From Proteles cristata cristata (lineage: Eukaryota > Chordata > Mammalia > Carnivora > Hyaenidae): a DNA stretch of 64,000 bases. The stretch spans positions 558,001 to 622,000 of the forward strand of contig JAESUZ010000424.1 of the NCBI GenBank assembly GCA_017311185.1, in the 5' to 3' direction. The notes under the pieces were generated by a model, which worked only from the letters and a program-made list of their open reading frames with translations, had not been told where the DNA came from and did not search any database. Of this stretch, positions 22,662 through 35,437 are shown in pieces. The position numbers and the translations under genes are program-made. Within the stretch, counting starts at the first letter, position 1. The number at the start of each line of letters is the position of its first letter.

Positions 22662-23815
22662 AAAGTAGGCTAATTGTCTTGTGTTTTGAAAGAATTTCTT
22701 CACCAAAATAGTTTAGTTATTCTAGATTCTTTGTATTTCCATATACATTTTAGAATGTTACTGCCAATTGCTTTTTTTTAAAAAGCCTACAGAGGTTTTG
22801 ACTGCAATTATATAAAATATATGGGACAGTTAGGGGAATCTGTCATCCTAACAGTATAACAATATTGAGTATTCTCATCAGTTAACATGAACAAATGATT
22901 TGAATCAACATTTCAAGATAAATGAATGTCTAGTAAATATGTATACAGATGCATAATAACATTATTCACCAAAGAAATGAAAAAAAATCATGGTGAATTT
23001 TACTATACATACATTAGAATGGCTAAAATTTAAAAGACTGAAAATACAAAATGTAGATAATGTAATGGGACAACATTGTGGAACATACATTGATTATAGA
23101 AATGTAAAATTGAACAGCTACTCTGGAAAAGCTATAGGTAGTTCCTTTTGGAGTTAAAAATACACTTACTAAATAACTGAGAAATTCCACTCATTTTTTA
23201 AAAGTTCGGGTTTTTTTTTTTTTTTTTGAGAGAGAGAGTGAATGTGGGAGGGCACAGAAAGAGGGAGACAGAGGATTCAAGCATACTCTGTGCTGATAGC
23301 AGAGAGCTCAAACTCATGAACCATGATGTCATGACCTGAGCTGAAGTTAGATGCTCAACTGACTGAGCCACTCAGGTGACCCAGAAATTGTACTGTTGAG
23401 TATTTCACATGTAAAAGAATTTTTATACCATTTCTTATACCTCAAAACTGAACACATTTTATACTCCAAAACTTACTGAAACAGGCAACTAAGGGGCTGT
23501 ATGAAAATGGGAAGATGGTCAAAGATTACAAATGTCCAGTTATAAGATGAATAAATTTTGGGGCTCTAATAGATAGCATGGCGATTATAGTTAATAATTG
23601 TGTGGCATATACAACATTGCAAAGAATGTAGATATTAAATGTTCTCACCACAAAAATAAAATGGTAACTATGTAACATGATGGAGGTGTTAGATAACCCC
23701 ATATTGATAATAATTTTGCAGAATATAAGTGCAGCAAGTCAACATATTATATACCTTAAATTTACACAATGTTATATGTCAACCATATCTCAATAAAGCT
23801 GAAAATAATTTTCAG
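22662..23815 (+). mobile_element. L1 element F, plus strand, with inverted 5' segment
   Basis: From about 22662 to 22885 the sequence is minus-strand ORF2 (ending AACAATATTGAGT). From about 22886 it switches to plus-strand ORF2 C-terminal sequence (CATTAGAATGGCTAAAATTT) and then the 3' UTR, ending near 23815 after TATCTCAATAAAG. This is the only long plus-oriented L1 in the window. The flip is a 5' inversion. A SINE interrupts it at 23194-23382. Confidence 0.8.
23194..23382 (-). mobile_element. Carnivore tRNA-Lys SINE in L1 F
   Basis: Minus-strand copy with a long T run (poly(A) tail, 23211-23227), a shortened body and a degraded head (CACTCAGGTGACC). The TSD AGAAATTCCACT and AGAAATTGTACT flanks it at 23180-23191 and 23383-23394, inside the conserved ORF2 tail of L1 F. 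Confidence 0.92.
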
Positions 23816-24074
23816 ATGAAGATTTGTAGTAGATGAATGGGCTTTGAAAATTGTAATGAATTTCTCAGAATCCAATCGTTTTAAAATAGAAAGTTTACTT
23901 TTAAGGGTTGAAATACCTTTAGATTTCTTTGTAGTCTTCATATACCAAAAACATTTCCTTATTACATGGTAACTATTAAAATATTCAGTGAATACTTACT
24001 CATTGAATAAATGAATGCATAACAACAACAAAGAATTTTCATAGTATTTCTTTCACCTTAAACATGGACACAAT
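23816..24074. other. Single-copy, nothing recognised
   Basis: Short AT-rich interval between the 3' end of L1 F and a SINE. No repeat or gene signal seen. Confidence 0.5.
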
Positions 24075-24247
24075 CTTTTTTTTTTTTAATGTTTTATTTA
24101 TTCCTGAGAGAGAGAGAATCTGAAATAGGCTCCAGGCTCTGAACTGTCAACACAGAGAACAACAGGGAGGGCTCAAACTCACAGACCCTGAGATCATGAC
24201 CCAAGCTGAAGTCGGACACTTAACTGACTGAGCTGCCCAGTCGCCCC
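24075..24247 (-). mobile_element. Carnivore tRNA-Lys SINE
   Basis: Minus-strand copy with the tail (T run 24075-24087 followed by AATGTTTTATTTATTC), a shortened GA body and a head ending CGCCCCC. I could not find a convincing TSD. An internal deletion of the middle body makes it about 170 bases rather than about 210. Confidence 0.88.
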
Positions 24248-24325
24248 CAGAATAAATTACTTTTAATGTTTTACAGAGAAGTCAAAATGAAAAATATGTA
24301 GAAGAGGTTAAGAGACATGAACTGA

Positions 24326-24410
24326 GGGGTACCTGGGTGGTTCAGTTGGTTAAGTGCCCAGCTCTTGATTTCTCTCAGGTCATGATCTCACAGTCATGAG
24401 ATCTAAGGTT
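24326..24410 (+). mobile_element. 3'-truncated carnivore SINE head
   Basis: Only the tRNA-related head and the following segment are present: GGGGTACCTGGGTGGTTCAG, then GGTCATGATCTCACAGTCAT. The CT-rich body and tail are absent. The GCTCTTGATTT variant marks an older general carnivore subfamily rather than the young felid one. It lies about 80 bases downstream of an oppositely oriented SINE. Confidence 0.85.
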
Positions 24411-26033
24411 CTTACATATTCTGAGAGGAGGATAAAGATAGCGATTAAGTTTGTTAAGCGTTTATATTATAACTTGCTACCCAAGGGAATAATAGAGCTA
24501 TGAGGAAAATAATCCAAGAGAAGGTAGTAAATGAGGGGGGAAAAAGAAATAGAACAGACAGGACACATACAAATACAAAATCCCAAATACACAAATAGAC
24601 GAACTCCAAATACATAAGTTATATTAATTATAAATATATTAAAAGCTCTAGTTGAAAATAAAAATCCTAACTTTTGCTAGATTTGAGCAATCTTTAAAGA
24701 TACAAACTCAGAAAATTCAAATGTTGGAAAATGGAGAAAGGAGTAACACACCTTTCTTGCATCAAAAAATTGTGATCGATTTTTATGTTTAAAAAAACTA
24801 CAAAAACAAAAGTAGTTGAAGATAAATATAAAATGACAGAGTCTACATGCATATATGTTTAATACAGTTCATAAATAAGCGGCCACTACTGGGACCACTA
24901 ACATGAACCACGAAGAGCATAGGGTTGCAATTTGTAGTTTGTAAAGCAGTAAATAAAAAAATAAAGAAAAATTTTAATTCAAAACAAAGTAAGGAAGGAA
25001 GACAAAAGGAGGAAAGAAAAATATAAAATTAATAAAAAATATAAGATAGCAGAAATATATTCAGTCTAAGCAATGACATAAATGCAGAGGCATTACACTG
25101 ACTTATGAAATAGTGCAGGCTACTAGCTTGTCTCAGCATAACAAAAATAAAATAGCTCTGTGCTGCTTATGAAAATACTCTGGCAAGTGAAACAATATAA
25201 TGAAACACAGTCAGAAATTAAAGTATGTATAGCAGGTAAATATTAATCAAAATAGGTAATAAAACACAAATGGAAAAATGTTAAATAATACATTAGCAAT
25301 TTAAATTTAGCATTGTATGAGAAATTGAATAACCAGGCAACCCCAAACATGTAGATACCTCCATCCTCTTTCTAAAAATGCACAAATATACAAAACATCA
25401 TTATCACGTGAGGATACACAAATTCCTTGAATTCCATTGTAGCAAAATATATTTTCAGATATCCAGATCTTATCCTAATGGTCTACTCTGTGCATCACCC
25501 TTGGGTTGAGGAAGAAATAATGGCTTGTTTTATTTCAGTTACTACTAATTTAATAAGTGTTTTGGACTTTAGAAATTTTACCATTATTTCTAACATAGCT
25601 TTCATGAAAATATATGATACGCTTTCTAAACCAGTACCAAAATGTAAAGCTTGAATTTATTTTTTATTCTGTCACATAACCATTTGTGAAACAGTCCTGC
25701 GGAGTGGCTAACAGCTTAGCCTGGGAAACACATTAATGTGTACTTCAGATTTGGATTTCATTATTTACTAATTTATGTGTACACAAAATGGGAATGAAAC
25801 ATCTTAATATATTATAGATAATTTGTAATTTTGTATAGAAAACACTTGTTAAATATGCACACACATACATACTGTAAATGTGTTTTTCATATTTTTTTTG
25901 CTCAGTGCTCATATCTAAGTATACCTTTTAAGAAAACAAGACAAATGGTAGATAAATTTTGATATTTCAATACTCCATCCTATGCCTCAATACTTGAATA
26001 TTGCAAATAAGGCTTAAAATTTTCTATATATTT
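24411..26033. other. A-rich single-copy block, possible L1 trace
   Basis: Very A-rich on the plus strand, especially 24930-25060. Around 24560-24700 there are faint resemblances to plus-strand L1 ORF2 5' sequence (TTAATTATAAATATATTAAA, GCTCTAGTTGAAAATA), too weak to call. The 75-codon frame at 25427-25654 has no support as a gene. Confidence 0.4.
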
Positions 26034-26238
26034 TTGAACCATAGTTGACATACAATATTAATTTCAGGTGTACAACAGCGATATGACATTCTTACACATT
26101 ACAAAGTGATAACCATGAAAACCTAGCTACCATCTGTCGCCATACAGAGTTGTTACAGTATTCTCTATATGGCATATTTTATCCTTACATCTTTTAGTTT
26201 ATAATTGGAAGTTTGTACCTTTTTATCTTCTTCTCTTT

Positions 26239-26286
26239 GGCCATCTTCTCTTAGCCTCTTCCTCTTGGCCATCTTCTCTTAGCCTC
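26239..26286. repeat. Two-copy 28-base tandem duplication
   Basis: GGCCATCTTCTCTTAGCCTC occurs at 26239-26258 and again at 26267-26286. It is a local duplication near the 3' end of L1 element G in a pyrimidine-rich stretch. Confidence 0.85.
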
Positions 26287-27165
26287 CTCCCCTTGGGCCA
26301 CCCTTAGGTTGCTTCCATATCTTGGCTACATTTTCTTTGGATAAATATCCAGAAATGGAATTGCTGGATTGTATGGTATTTCTACTTTAAAATTGTTGAG
26401 AAACCTCTATACTGTTTTCCATAGAGGCTATACCATTTCCATTCCCAGCAGCAGTTCATAAGGGTTCCCTGTTCTCTGCATCCTCACCAACACTTGTTAT
26501 TTCTTGTGTTCTTGATAATACTCATTCTGACAAGTGTGAGATGGTATTGCATTGTGGTTTGGATTTTCATTTCCCTGATGATTAGTGATACTGAGCATCT
26601 TTTAATGTGTTCATCATCTGTCTTTTCTGGAGAAATGTCTACTTATGTCTTCTGTCCATGTTTTATTTGGATTTTTTTATACTGAGTTTTGCAAGCTCTT
26701 TATATACTTTAGATATTAACCTCTTATTGTCTGTATCATTTACAAATATCTACTCACATTCAGTGGATTGCCTTTTTTTGTTTTGTCGATGGTTCCCTTC
26801 ACTTTTAAAAAGCTTTAGAGTTTGATGTAGTCTCATTTGTTTATTTTTGCTTTTATTGTCCTTGCCTGAGGAGATACATACAAAATATTAAGATCAATGT
26901 TAAAGAGCTAAACACCTTTTTTCCCTGTTGGAATTTTATGATGTCCAGTATTACCTTTGAGTCTTTAATCCATTTTAAGCTTATTTCATACTTGGTGGAA
27001 GAAAGTGGTCCAGTTTCATTCTTCTGCATGTAGCTGTCCAATTTTCCCAGTATTATTTATGAAAAGATAGTCTTTTCCCCAATATATATTCTTGTCTTTT
27101 TTGTTGAAGTATAACTTGCTGTATAAGTGGATTTATTATGGACTTTCTATTCTGTTCTATTGATC

Positions 27166-27183
27166 TGTGTGTGTGCGTGTGTG

Positions 27184-27230
<47 letters not shown>
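27166..27230. repeat. GT/CA microsatellite inside L1 G
   Basis: About 65 bases of TG repeats with a few TGCG interruptions. It sits where L1 ORF2 normally has a short TGTGTCTG spacer before the GTACTATATTG segment, so it probably grew from that seed. Both strands read as spurious Cys-Val or His-Thr repeat frames. Confidence 0.95.
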
Positions 27231-27231
<1 letters not shown>

Positions 27232-29275
27232 GTACTATATTGTTTTTGATTACTAGAACTTTGCAGTATAGTTTGAAGTCAGGGAATGTGATATCTCTCC
27301 TTTTCAAGATTGTTTTTGTTATTTGGGAATTTTTGTGGTTCCATATAATTTTTATAATTTTTTTTAGTTACATAAAAATTGCCATTGATATTTGATAGAG
27401 ATTGCATTGAGTTTATAGTTTGCTTTGGTAGTATGGACATTTTAACAATATTTATTATTCCAATTCATGAGTACAGTATATCTTCCCTTTATTTCTGTCT
27501 TCAATTTCTTTCTTCAATGTCTTATAGTTTTCAGAGTACAAGTCTTTCACCTTCTTGGCTAAGTTTATTTAGAAATATGTTAGTCTTATTAATGTAATTG
27601 CAAGTTGCATTTTTTAAAAATTCTCTTTTGGATTATTCATTTGTATACAGAAATGCAAATATTTATGTATATTTTATATCCTGAAGCTTTAGTGAATTCA
27701 TTTATTAGTCTAGTAAGTTTTATTTGGTGGAGTCTTTGGGATTTTTGTATATAGCATGTCACCTACAAATAGTGACAATTTTACTTATTTTCCAATTTGG
27801 ATGCCTTTTATTTCTTTTTATTGCCTGGTATTTGTGGCTAGGATTTCTAATACTATATTAAATAAAAGTGATGAGAGTGAGCATCTTGTCTTATTCTTGA
27901 TCTTAAAGGAAACACTCTCAGCTTTCCACCATTTATATGATGTTAGCTTTTTATCATATTTTGATCATAAATGGATGTTGAATTTTTTCATATGTTTTTT
28001 TCTGTATCTACTTGAGGTGATCATGTGATTTTTATTATCGTTTTTGTTAATATAATGTATCAACACTGATTGATTTGTTGGATTTTGAACCATCCTTGCA
28101 TCCTTGGAATAAATCCCTCTGTATTATGGTGTATGATCCTTTTAATATACTATTGAATTTAGTTTGCTAATCTTTTTTCAGGATATTTGCATTTATGTTC
28201 ACTAGGAATACTGGACTGTTATTTTTTTCCTTTTTTTTTTTTAATTTGTGGTGTCTTTATTTGGTTTTGGTATTAGGGTAATTCTGAGCCTTGTAAAACA
28301 AGTTTGGTAGCATTCCTTCCAATTCAATTTTTTAAAATATAATTTGAGAAGGATGGGCACTAATTCTTCTTTAAATGTTTGGTAGATTTGCCCTAAGAAA
28401 CCATCTGGTCCTGGAGGGGGAGTTTTTAATTACTGATTCCATTTCCTTACTGGTAATTGATCTATTTAGAGTGTCTATTTCTTCCTGATCTCTTTTAGAA
28501 GGTTGTGTGTTTCCAGGAAAATTCCATTTTTTTAGGTTGTCCCATTTTTTGGTATATATTTTTTCTTGTGCTTATGATTCTTTGTATTTCTGTGGAATTA
28601 TTTATAACTTCTTCTATTTCACTTCTGGTTTTTCTTATTTGGGCTTTTTTCCCCCCTGATGCGTCTGGATAAAGGTTTGTTTAACTTTTGAAAGAATGAC
28701 ATCTTAGTTTCATTGATATTTTATGTAGTTTTTAAGTCTCATTTCACTGATTTTCATTATTATCTCCATTATTTCCTTCCTTGTACTAATTTTGGGCTTT
28801 GTTTTTATTTTTCTAGTTCTTTTATATGTAAGGTTAGATTATTTATTTGAGATTTTTCTTGTTTACTGATGTAGGACTGTACTGCTGCAAACTCTTCCTA
28901 GAACTGCTTTTGCTGCATCCCATAGATTGGAAACATTGTGTTTTCATTTTTTAATTTCTCAAAGTATTATTTTATTTATTCTTTGATTTCTTAGTTGGCC
29001 CATTAGTTCATTAACATATTGTTTACCGCCATGAGTTTAGGGGTTTTTTTCTAGTTTTCTTCTTGTAAGTGATTTCTACTTTCAAACCATTGTAGTTAGA
29101 AAAAATACTTGATATGAAATTAGTTTTTTTTTAATTATTCAGACTTATTTTGTAGCCTACCATGCAATCTATCCTAAAGAATGTTATATGTGTACTTGAA
29201 AAGAATGTGTATTCTGCTTTTTCAGATGGAATGATCTGTATATATCTATAAATCCATTTTGTCTAATGTGTCTTT

Positions 29276-29494
29276 TTTTTTTAATTTTTTTTTATTTCTA
29301 GGAGAGAGAGAGAGAGAGAGAGAGAGCGGAGCAGGGGAGGGTCAGAGAGAGAGGGAGTCACAGACTGAAACAGGCTCCAGGCTCTGAGCTGGCAGTCAGC
29401 ACAGAGCCCGACACGGGGCCTGAACCCACGAAGCGCGAGATCATGACCTAAGCGAAAGTCTGACGCTTAACCGACTAAGCCACCCAGGCGCCCC
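29276..29494 (-). mobile_element. Young felid SINE subfamily, copy 3
   Basis: Minus-strand copy with the same diagnostics as the 14146 copy, plus an expanded GA run (29301-29325). A perfect 16-base TSD, TGTCTAATGTGTCTTT, lies at 29260-29275 and 29495-29510. It inserted into the endonuclease-coding part of L1 element G. Confidence 0.97.
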
Positions 29495-29676
29495 TGTCTA
29501 ATGTGTCTTTTATTGCCAACGTTTCCTTATTGATTTTCAGCCTAGATGGTCTATCCATTGGCATAAATGTGATATCAAAGTCTTTGTTATTGTATTACTG
29601 TCATTTTCTCCCTTTCTATTAATATTTGTCATACGTTTAGGTGACTTTATGCTAGGTACATAGACTGTTACAAGTG

Positions 29677-30036
29677 TTATATACTCTTTAGATTGATTCC
29701 TTTATCACTATGTAGTGCCTTTCTTTGCCTCCTGCTACAGTCTTTGTTTAAAGTATATTTTGTCTGATATAAGTATTGATACCACAGCTTTTTGTTTGTA
29801 TTTGCATGGAATATCTTTTCTGTGCCTTCTCTTACATTTTGTGTGTCTTTAGATTTGAAATGAGTGTCTTGTAGGCAGCATATAGAATTTTTTTTCCCAT
29901 TCAGCTCTGTCATTTGATTGGAATATTTAGTCAATTTATATTTCAGGTCATTGCACTTACTGCCATTTCGTTTATTGTTTTCTGATTGTTTTTGTTGTTT
30001 TTCTCTTTTCCTTTTTAATTCTCTTGTTCTCTTCAT
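29677..30036 (-). pseudogene. L1 ORF2 endonuclease N-terminal remnant
   Basis: A 119-codon open stretch in L1 element G. Residues around 52-80 match the start of the L1 apurinic-like endonuclease (an ICCLQ-TH motif, followed by KIFHAN). The flanks are in the wrong frame for the family, so the match covers only part of the stretch. Not functional. Confidence 0.7.
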
Positions 30037-31827
30037 TTATGATTTGGTGACTTTCAGATAATGTTTACATATAATATTCTATGCATATAGCTGTCTATTT
30101 TAAGCTGATAGTCGTCTAAGATCTTTTCCCATTCTAAAAAGCACTACATTTTTACTACCCTGACCCACATTTTACATTTTTGACATCATGTTATACATCT
30201 TACTTTGTGTTTCCTTTAACAAATTATTGTAGGTCTAGATGATTTTACTTGTAGCCTTCATACTAGCTATGTAGGTGGTTGATCCACTTCCTTTAATGTG
30301 GATTTGCCTTATTAGTGAGATGTTTTCCTTTGATAATTTTCTTATTTTAATTTATGGAGTTTTCTTTTCCATCTTAAAAAAGTCCTTTAAACTATTCTTA
30401 TAAGAACAATTTAGTGACTATAAACTCCTTTAGCTTCTGCTTGCTTAGGATATTCACTATTTGTCAATTCTGAGTGATAACTTTTCCAGGTGAAGTAGTT
30501 TGAGTTGAAAGTGTACTTTTTTTGAGCATTTTGAATATATTGTGTCACTCCTTTTTGACCTATGAAGTTTCTGCTGGAAAAATCAGCTTGTGATCTTATG
30601 GGGGTTCTTGTGTATATAACTAATTGTCTCTTGCTACTTAAAAAAATTTTCACGTTTTTATTTTAACTCTATTAGTTAACATTTAGTGTAATGTTAGTTT
30701 CAGGAGTAGAATTTAGTGATTCTTCACTTACATAAAATACTCAGTGCTCATCACAACAAGCGCTCTCCTTAATACCCATCACCCAGTTAACCAATTTTCA
30801 TGAGACATCCCCCTTTCCCCCAGGAACCAGTCTCCTGTCTATAGTTAAGAGTCTGTTTTATAGTTTGCATCTCTTTTTTTTTTTTTTTACTCCATATGTT
30901 CATCTCTTTAATTTCTTAAGTTCCACATATGAATGAAATTATACAGTATTTGTTTTTCTCTGACTTATTTCACTTAGAATAATACACTCCAGCTCCATCC
31001 ACATTATTGGAAACTGCAAGATCTCATCCTTTTTTATGGCTGAATAACATCCTATTGCATTTGTGTACCACTTTTTCTTTATCCATTCATCAGTCAGTGG
31101 ACATTTGAGCAATTTCCATAATTTGCATATGATAATGCTCTTATAAACTTTGTCTCAGTATTTTTGTATCCTTTGGGTAAATACCTAATAATGAAATTGC
31201 TGTATTGAAGGGTAGTTTTGTTTTTAATATTTTGAAGAACCTCCATACGGTTTTACAGAATGGCAAGACCAGTTTGCATTCCCACCAACAGTATAAGAGG
31301 GTTCCCCTTTCTCCACATCCTTGCTAACATCTTTTGTTTCCAATGTTGTTCATTTTAGCCATTCTGACAGGTGCAAGGTGATACCTCATTGTAGTTTTGA
31401 TTTGTACTTCCCTGATGTTGAATAATGTTGACCACCATCTTATGTGTCTGTTAGCCATCTGTATGTTGTCTTTGGAAAAGTGTCTATTCATGTCTCTGCC
31501 CATTTCTTAACTGGATTATTTGTTTTTCGGGGTGTTGAGTTTGATAAGTTCTTTATAGTTTTGGATACTAACTTCGTCAGATATGTCATTTGCAAATATC
31601 TTCTCCATTCCAAAGGTTGATTTTGAGTTTTATTGATTGTTTCCTTTGTTGTGCAGAAGATTTTATCTGAATGAAGTCCTAATAGTTCACTTTTGCTTTT
31701 GTTTTCCTAGACTCTAGTGACATGTCTAATAAGAATTTGCTATGGCCCATGTCAAAGTGTTTCTGTCTGTGTTCTCTTTTAGGATTTTCATGGTTTCCTG
31801 TCTCATATTTAGGTCTTTAATTTTGAA

Positions 31828-31829
<2 letters not shown>

Positions 31830-31869
<40 letters not shown>
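31830..31869. repeat. Pure GT/CA microsatellite inside L1 H
   Basis: About 20 uninterrupted TG units, placed where L1 ORF2 normally reads TTTTTGTGTATGGTG. It probably expanded from that seed after insertion. Uninterrupted structure suggests it could be length-variable. Confidence 0.95.
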
Positions 31870-31870
<1 letters not shown>

Positions 31871-31962
31871 TGTAAGAAGTTGTATAGTTTCATTCTTCTG
31901 AACATTGCTGTCCAGATTTCCCAACATTTGTTGAAAGACTGTCTTTTTCCATTGGACATTCT

Positions 31963-32017
31963 TTCCTGCTCAAAGATGAGTTGTGGGTCCTGCTCAAAGA
32001 TGATACAGTTGTGGGTC
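31963..32017. repeat. Two-copy 24-base duplication in L1 H
   Basis: CCTGCTCAAAGATGA occurs twice, 24 bases apart, each followed by a GTTGTGGGTC element. The intact L1 family has one copy here. Confidence 0.8.
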
Positions 32018-33939
32018 CATTTCTATTTTGTTCCATTGATCTATGTGTCTGTTTTTGTGCCAGTACCATACTGTCTTGATGACTACAACTTTGCAATACA
32101 GCTTGAAGTCTGGAATTGTGATGCCTCCAGTTTTGCTTTTCTTTTACAAAATTGTTTTGCCTATTCAGAGTCTTTTGTGGCTCCATACAAATTTTAGGAT
32201 TGTTTGTTCTAGCTCTGTGAAAAATGCTATTCGTATTTTGATAGATATTGCATTAAATATGTAGATTTCTTTGGGTAGTATAGACATTTTGACAGTAATT
32301 GTTCTTTCAATCCATGAGCATGAAATCTTTTTCTATTTATTTGTGTCTTCTTCAGTTTATTTCATAAGTGTTCTATAGTTTTAAGTGTACACACCTTTCA
32401 CCTCTTTGGTTAAGTTACTCCTAGGTATCTTCAGTTATTTGGTCCAATTGTAAATGGGATCAATTTCTTGATTTCTCTTTCTGCTGCTTCATTATTGGCT
32501 TACAGAAATGCAATGGATTTTTGTACATTGCTTTTGTTTCCTATGGCTTTAGTGAATTCATATATAAGTTCTAGCAACTTTTGGTGGAGTCTTTAAGGTT
32601 TTCTAGATAGAGTATCACGTCATCTGTGAATAAAGTTTGACTTTTTCCTTGCCAGTGTCGATGCCTTTCATTTATTTTTGTTTTCTGGTTGCTGAGGCTA
32701 GGACTTCAAGTACTATGTAAACAAGAGTGGTGAGAGTGGACATCCCTGTCATGCTCCTGACATTAGGAGGAAAGCTCTCAGATTTTTCCCATTAAGGATG
32801 ATATTAGCTTTGAGTCTTACATATATGGCCTTTATGAAGTTGAGATATGTTCCTTCTATCCCTACTTTCTTGAGGGTTTTTATCAAGAAAGCCTGCTTAA
32901 TTTTGTCAAATGCTTTTATCTGTTATCTGCACCTATTGAAGGGATCATTGTGGTTTTTATCCTTTCTTCTATTAACTTGGGGTATCATGTTGTTTGATTC
33001 GTGAATACTAAATTACCCTTGCAGCCCAAGAGTAAATCCCACTTAATCTTGTGAATAATTCTTTTAATGTACTGTTGGATTCAATTTGCTAGGATTTAGT
33101 TGAGAATTTTTGCATTCATGTTGATTAGGAATATTGGCCTGTTTTCTCTTTTTTAGTGGGGTCTTTGTCTGGTTTTGGAATAAAGATAATTCTGGCCTCA
33201 TCAAAAGAATTTGGAAGTTTGTCTTCCATTTCTATTCTTTGGAACAGTTTGAGAAGAATAGATATTAACTTTTTTTAAATGTTTGGTAGAAATCACCTGT
33301 GAAGCCGTTTGGCCCTGAACTCTTGTTTGTTGGGAGAGTTTTGATTGCTGATTCAATTTCTTTACTTGTTATGATCTGTTCAAATTTTCTATTTCTTTCT
33401 CTTTCAGTTTTTGTAATTTATATATTTCTAGGAATTTATCCATTTCTTCCAGACCACCCAGTTTGTTGGCATAAAGTTTTTCATAATATTTTCTTATAAT
33501 TGTTTCTATTATTGTGATGTTGGTTTTGATCTCTCCTCTCATTCATGATTTTATTTGCTTCGGTTATTTCTATTTTCCTACTGTTAAGCCTTGCTAGGGG
33601 TTTATCAATTTTGTTAATTCTTTAAAAAAACAGCTCATGATTACATTAATCTGTTCTACTGGTGTTTTTTGTTTGTTTCTGTATCATTTATATCTTCTCT
33701 AATCTTTATTCCCTTATTCTGCTGGCTTTATGCTTCATTTGTTATTCTTTTTCCAGCTCCTTTAGGTTTAAGGTTAGGTTGTATATTTGAGATTTTCTTG
33801 GTTCTTGATATGGGCCTGTATTGTTGTATACTTCCTTCCTATGACTTTTTTCCTGCATCCAAAGGTTTTGGACCATCGTGTTTTCATTATCATTTGTTTC
33901 CATGTATTTCTTTCTTTCTTCTTTAATTTCCTGGTTGAC

Positions 33940-34224
33940 CTATTCATTATTTAGTAGGATGATCTTTAGCTTCCATGTATTTGTGGTCTTTCCAAAGTTT
34001 TTCTTATGGTTGACTTCAAGTTTCATAGTCTTGTCTGAAAATATGCATGATATTATCTCAATCTTTTTGTACTTGTTGAGGGCTGATTTGTGACCCAGTA
34101 TATGATATGTTCTCGAGAATGTCCCATGTAAACTTGAAAAGAATGTGTATTCTGCTGCTGTAGGATGAAATGTTCCGAATATATCTGGTAGGTACATGTG
34201 GTCCAGTGTGTCATTCAACGCCAT
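33940..34224 (-). pseudogene. L1 ORF2 endonuclease C-terminal remnant
   Basis: A 94-codon minus-strand stretch matching the end of the L1 endonuclease domain: a TFHPT-AEYTFFSS-HGTFSR region at about residues 17-40, then an HILGHKS motif. It shows that L1 H retains at least this half of the nuclease, unlike L1 A and L1 I. It is an isolated remnant, with the frame lost on both sides. Confidence 0.8.
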
Positions 34225-34879
34225 TGTTTTCTTGTTGATTCTTCTGCTTAGATGATCTGTCCATTAAGGTGCTGTTAAAGTCCCCTGCTGCTATTATATT
34301 ATTATCAAGGAGTTCCTTTATATTTGTTATTGTTTTGTATATTTGGGTATCTCCAAGTTGGGTGCATAAATATTTGCAGTTGTTAGATCTTCTTTTTGGA
34401 TAGACCCCTTTATTTTGATATAGTCCCCGTCTTCATCTCCTGCCTTTGGTTTAAAATCTAGTTTATCTGATAGAAGTATGGTTATTCTAGCTTTCTTTGA
34501 CATCCATTAGTATGAGAAATATTTATCCATCCCCTCACTTTCAATCTGCATATGTATTTAGGTCTAAAATGAGTCTCTTATAGGCAACATATTGATGTGC
34601 CCCCCTCTTTTTTTTTTTACTCCAGTGTGTCACCCTATGTCTTTTGATTGAAGCATTTAGTCCATTTACTTTCTAAGTGATTACTGATATGAATTTAGTG
34701 TCATTTTAGTACTTGTTAAGTCATTGTTTCTGGATATTTCCTGGTTTCTTTCTAGTCTTTGTCCCTTTGGGTTTTTCTGTCCCAAAGAGTTCCCTTTTAT
34801 ATTTCTTGTGGGGCTGTTTTAGTAGTCATGAAGTCCTCTAGTTTTGTTTGTCTAGGAATTTATTTCTCCTTTCATTCTG

Positions 34880-35095
34880 TTTTTTTTTTTTAATGTTTTA
34901 TTTATTTCTAAGAGAGAGAGAGACAGCGTGAGCAGGGGAGGGTCAGAGAGAGAGGGAGTCACAGACTGAAACAGGCTCCAGGCTCTGAGCTGGCAGTCAG
35001 CACAGAGCCCGACGCAGGGCTCGAACCCACGAACCGCGAGATCATGACCTGAGCGAAAGTCGGACCCTTAACCGACTAAGCCACCCGGGCGCCCC
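34880..35095 (-). mobile_element. Young felid SINE subfamily, copy 4
   Basis: Minus-strand copy with the subfamily diagnostics and only a few changes (CTAAGAGAGA; CCACCCGGGC). A perfect 15-base TSD, TCTCCTTTCATTCTG, lies at 34865-34879 and 35096-35110. It inserted in L1 H just downstream of ORF1. Confidence 0.97.
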
Positions 35096-35155
35096 TCTCC
35101 TTTCATTCTGAATGACAACTTTGTTGGATTAAGAATTCTTGGCTTTTTATTTTTC

Positions 35156-35437
35156 TCATTCATCACGTTGAATATAACATGCCACTCTCCTCTGGCCTGA
35201 CAAGTTATTGTGGAGAAATCTGCTGCTAACCTTATATGTCATCCTTTGTAAGTTAGGGACTTCTTTTTTCTTGCTACTTTTAAGATCGTTTTCCTTATAT
35301 TTTAAAATTTTAACTGCAATATGTCTTGGTGTTGGCTTGCTTGTGCTGAGTTTGATGGGAATTCTCTGTGTCTCCCGTACTTGGATGTCTGTTTTCTTCC
35401 ACAGATTAGGAAAGTTTTCAGCTATAATTTCTTCCAA
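35156..35437 (-). pseudogene. L1 ORF1 C-terminal remnant
   Basis: A 93-codon minus-strand stretch resembling the RNA-binding C-terminal part of the L1 ORF1 protein: MEEIIAENFPNLW near the start, then ETQRIP and PRHIAVKI motifs. ORF1 protein normally coats L1 RNA as a trimeric chaperone; this fragment cannot. The frame is lost about 55 residues in. Confidence 0.8.

Larger units (their letters stand above)
26034..30640 (-). mobile_element. Old L1 element G, 3' part (split by L1 H)
   Basis: Minus-strand L1 from its 3' end (GTTGACATACAATATTAATT on the plus strand) through the ORF2 C-terminal region and RT to the endonuclease and ORF1 regions. It is cut at about 30640 by the insertion of L1 element H and resumes at about 37648. 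It also carries a young SINE (29276-29494), a 28-base tandem duplication (26239-26286) and a GT microsatellite (27166-27230). Heavily mutated and non-coding. Confidence 0.88.

Noticed and set aside
27053..27395. His-Thr and Cys-Val repeat proteins on both strands
   Set aside because: Translations of a GT/CA microsatellite inside an L1.
31742..32197. 151-codon plus-strand frame
   Set aside because: Antisense to L1 H ORF2 and built around a GT microsatellite that translates as a Cys-Val repeat.
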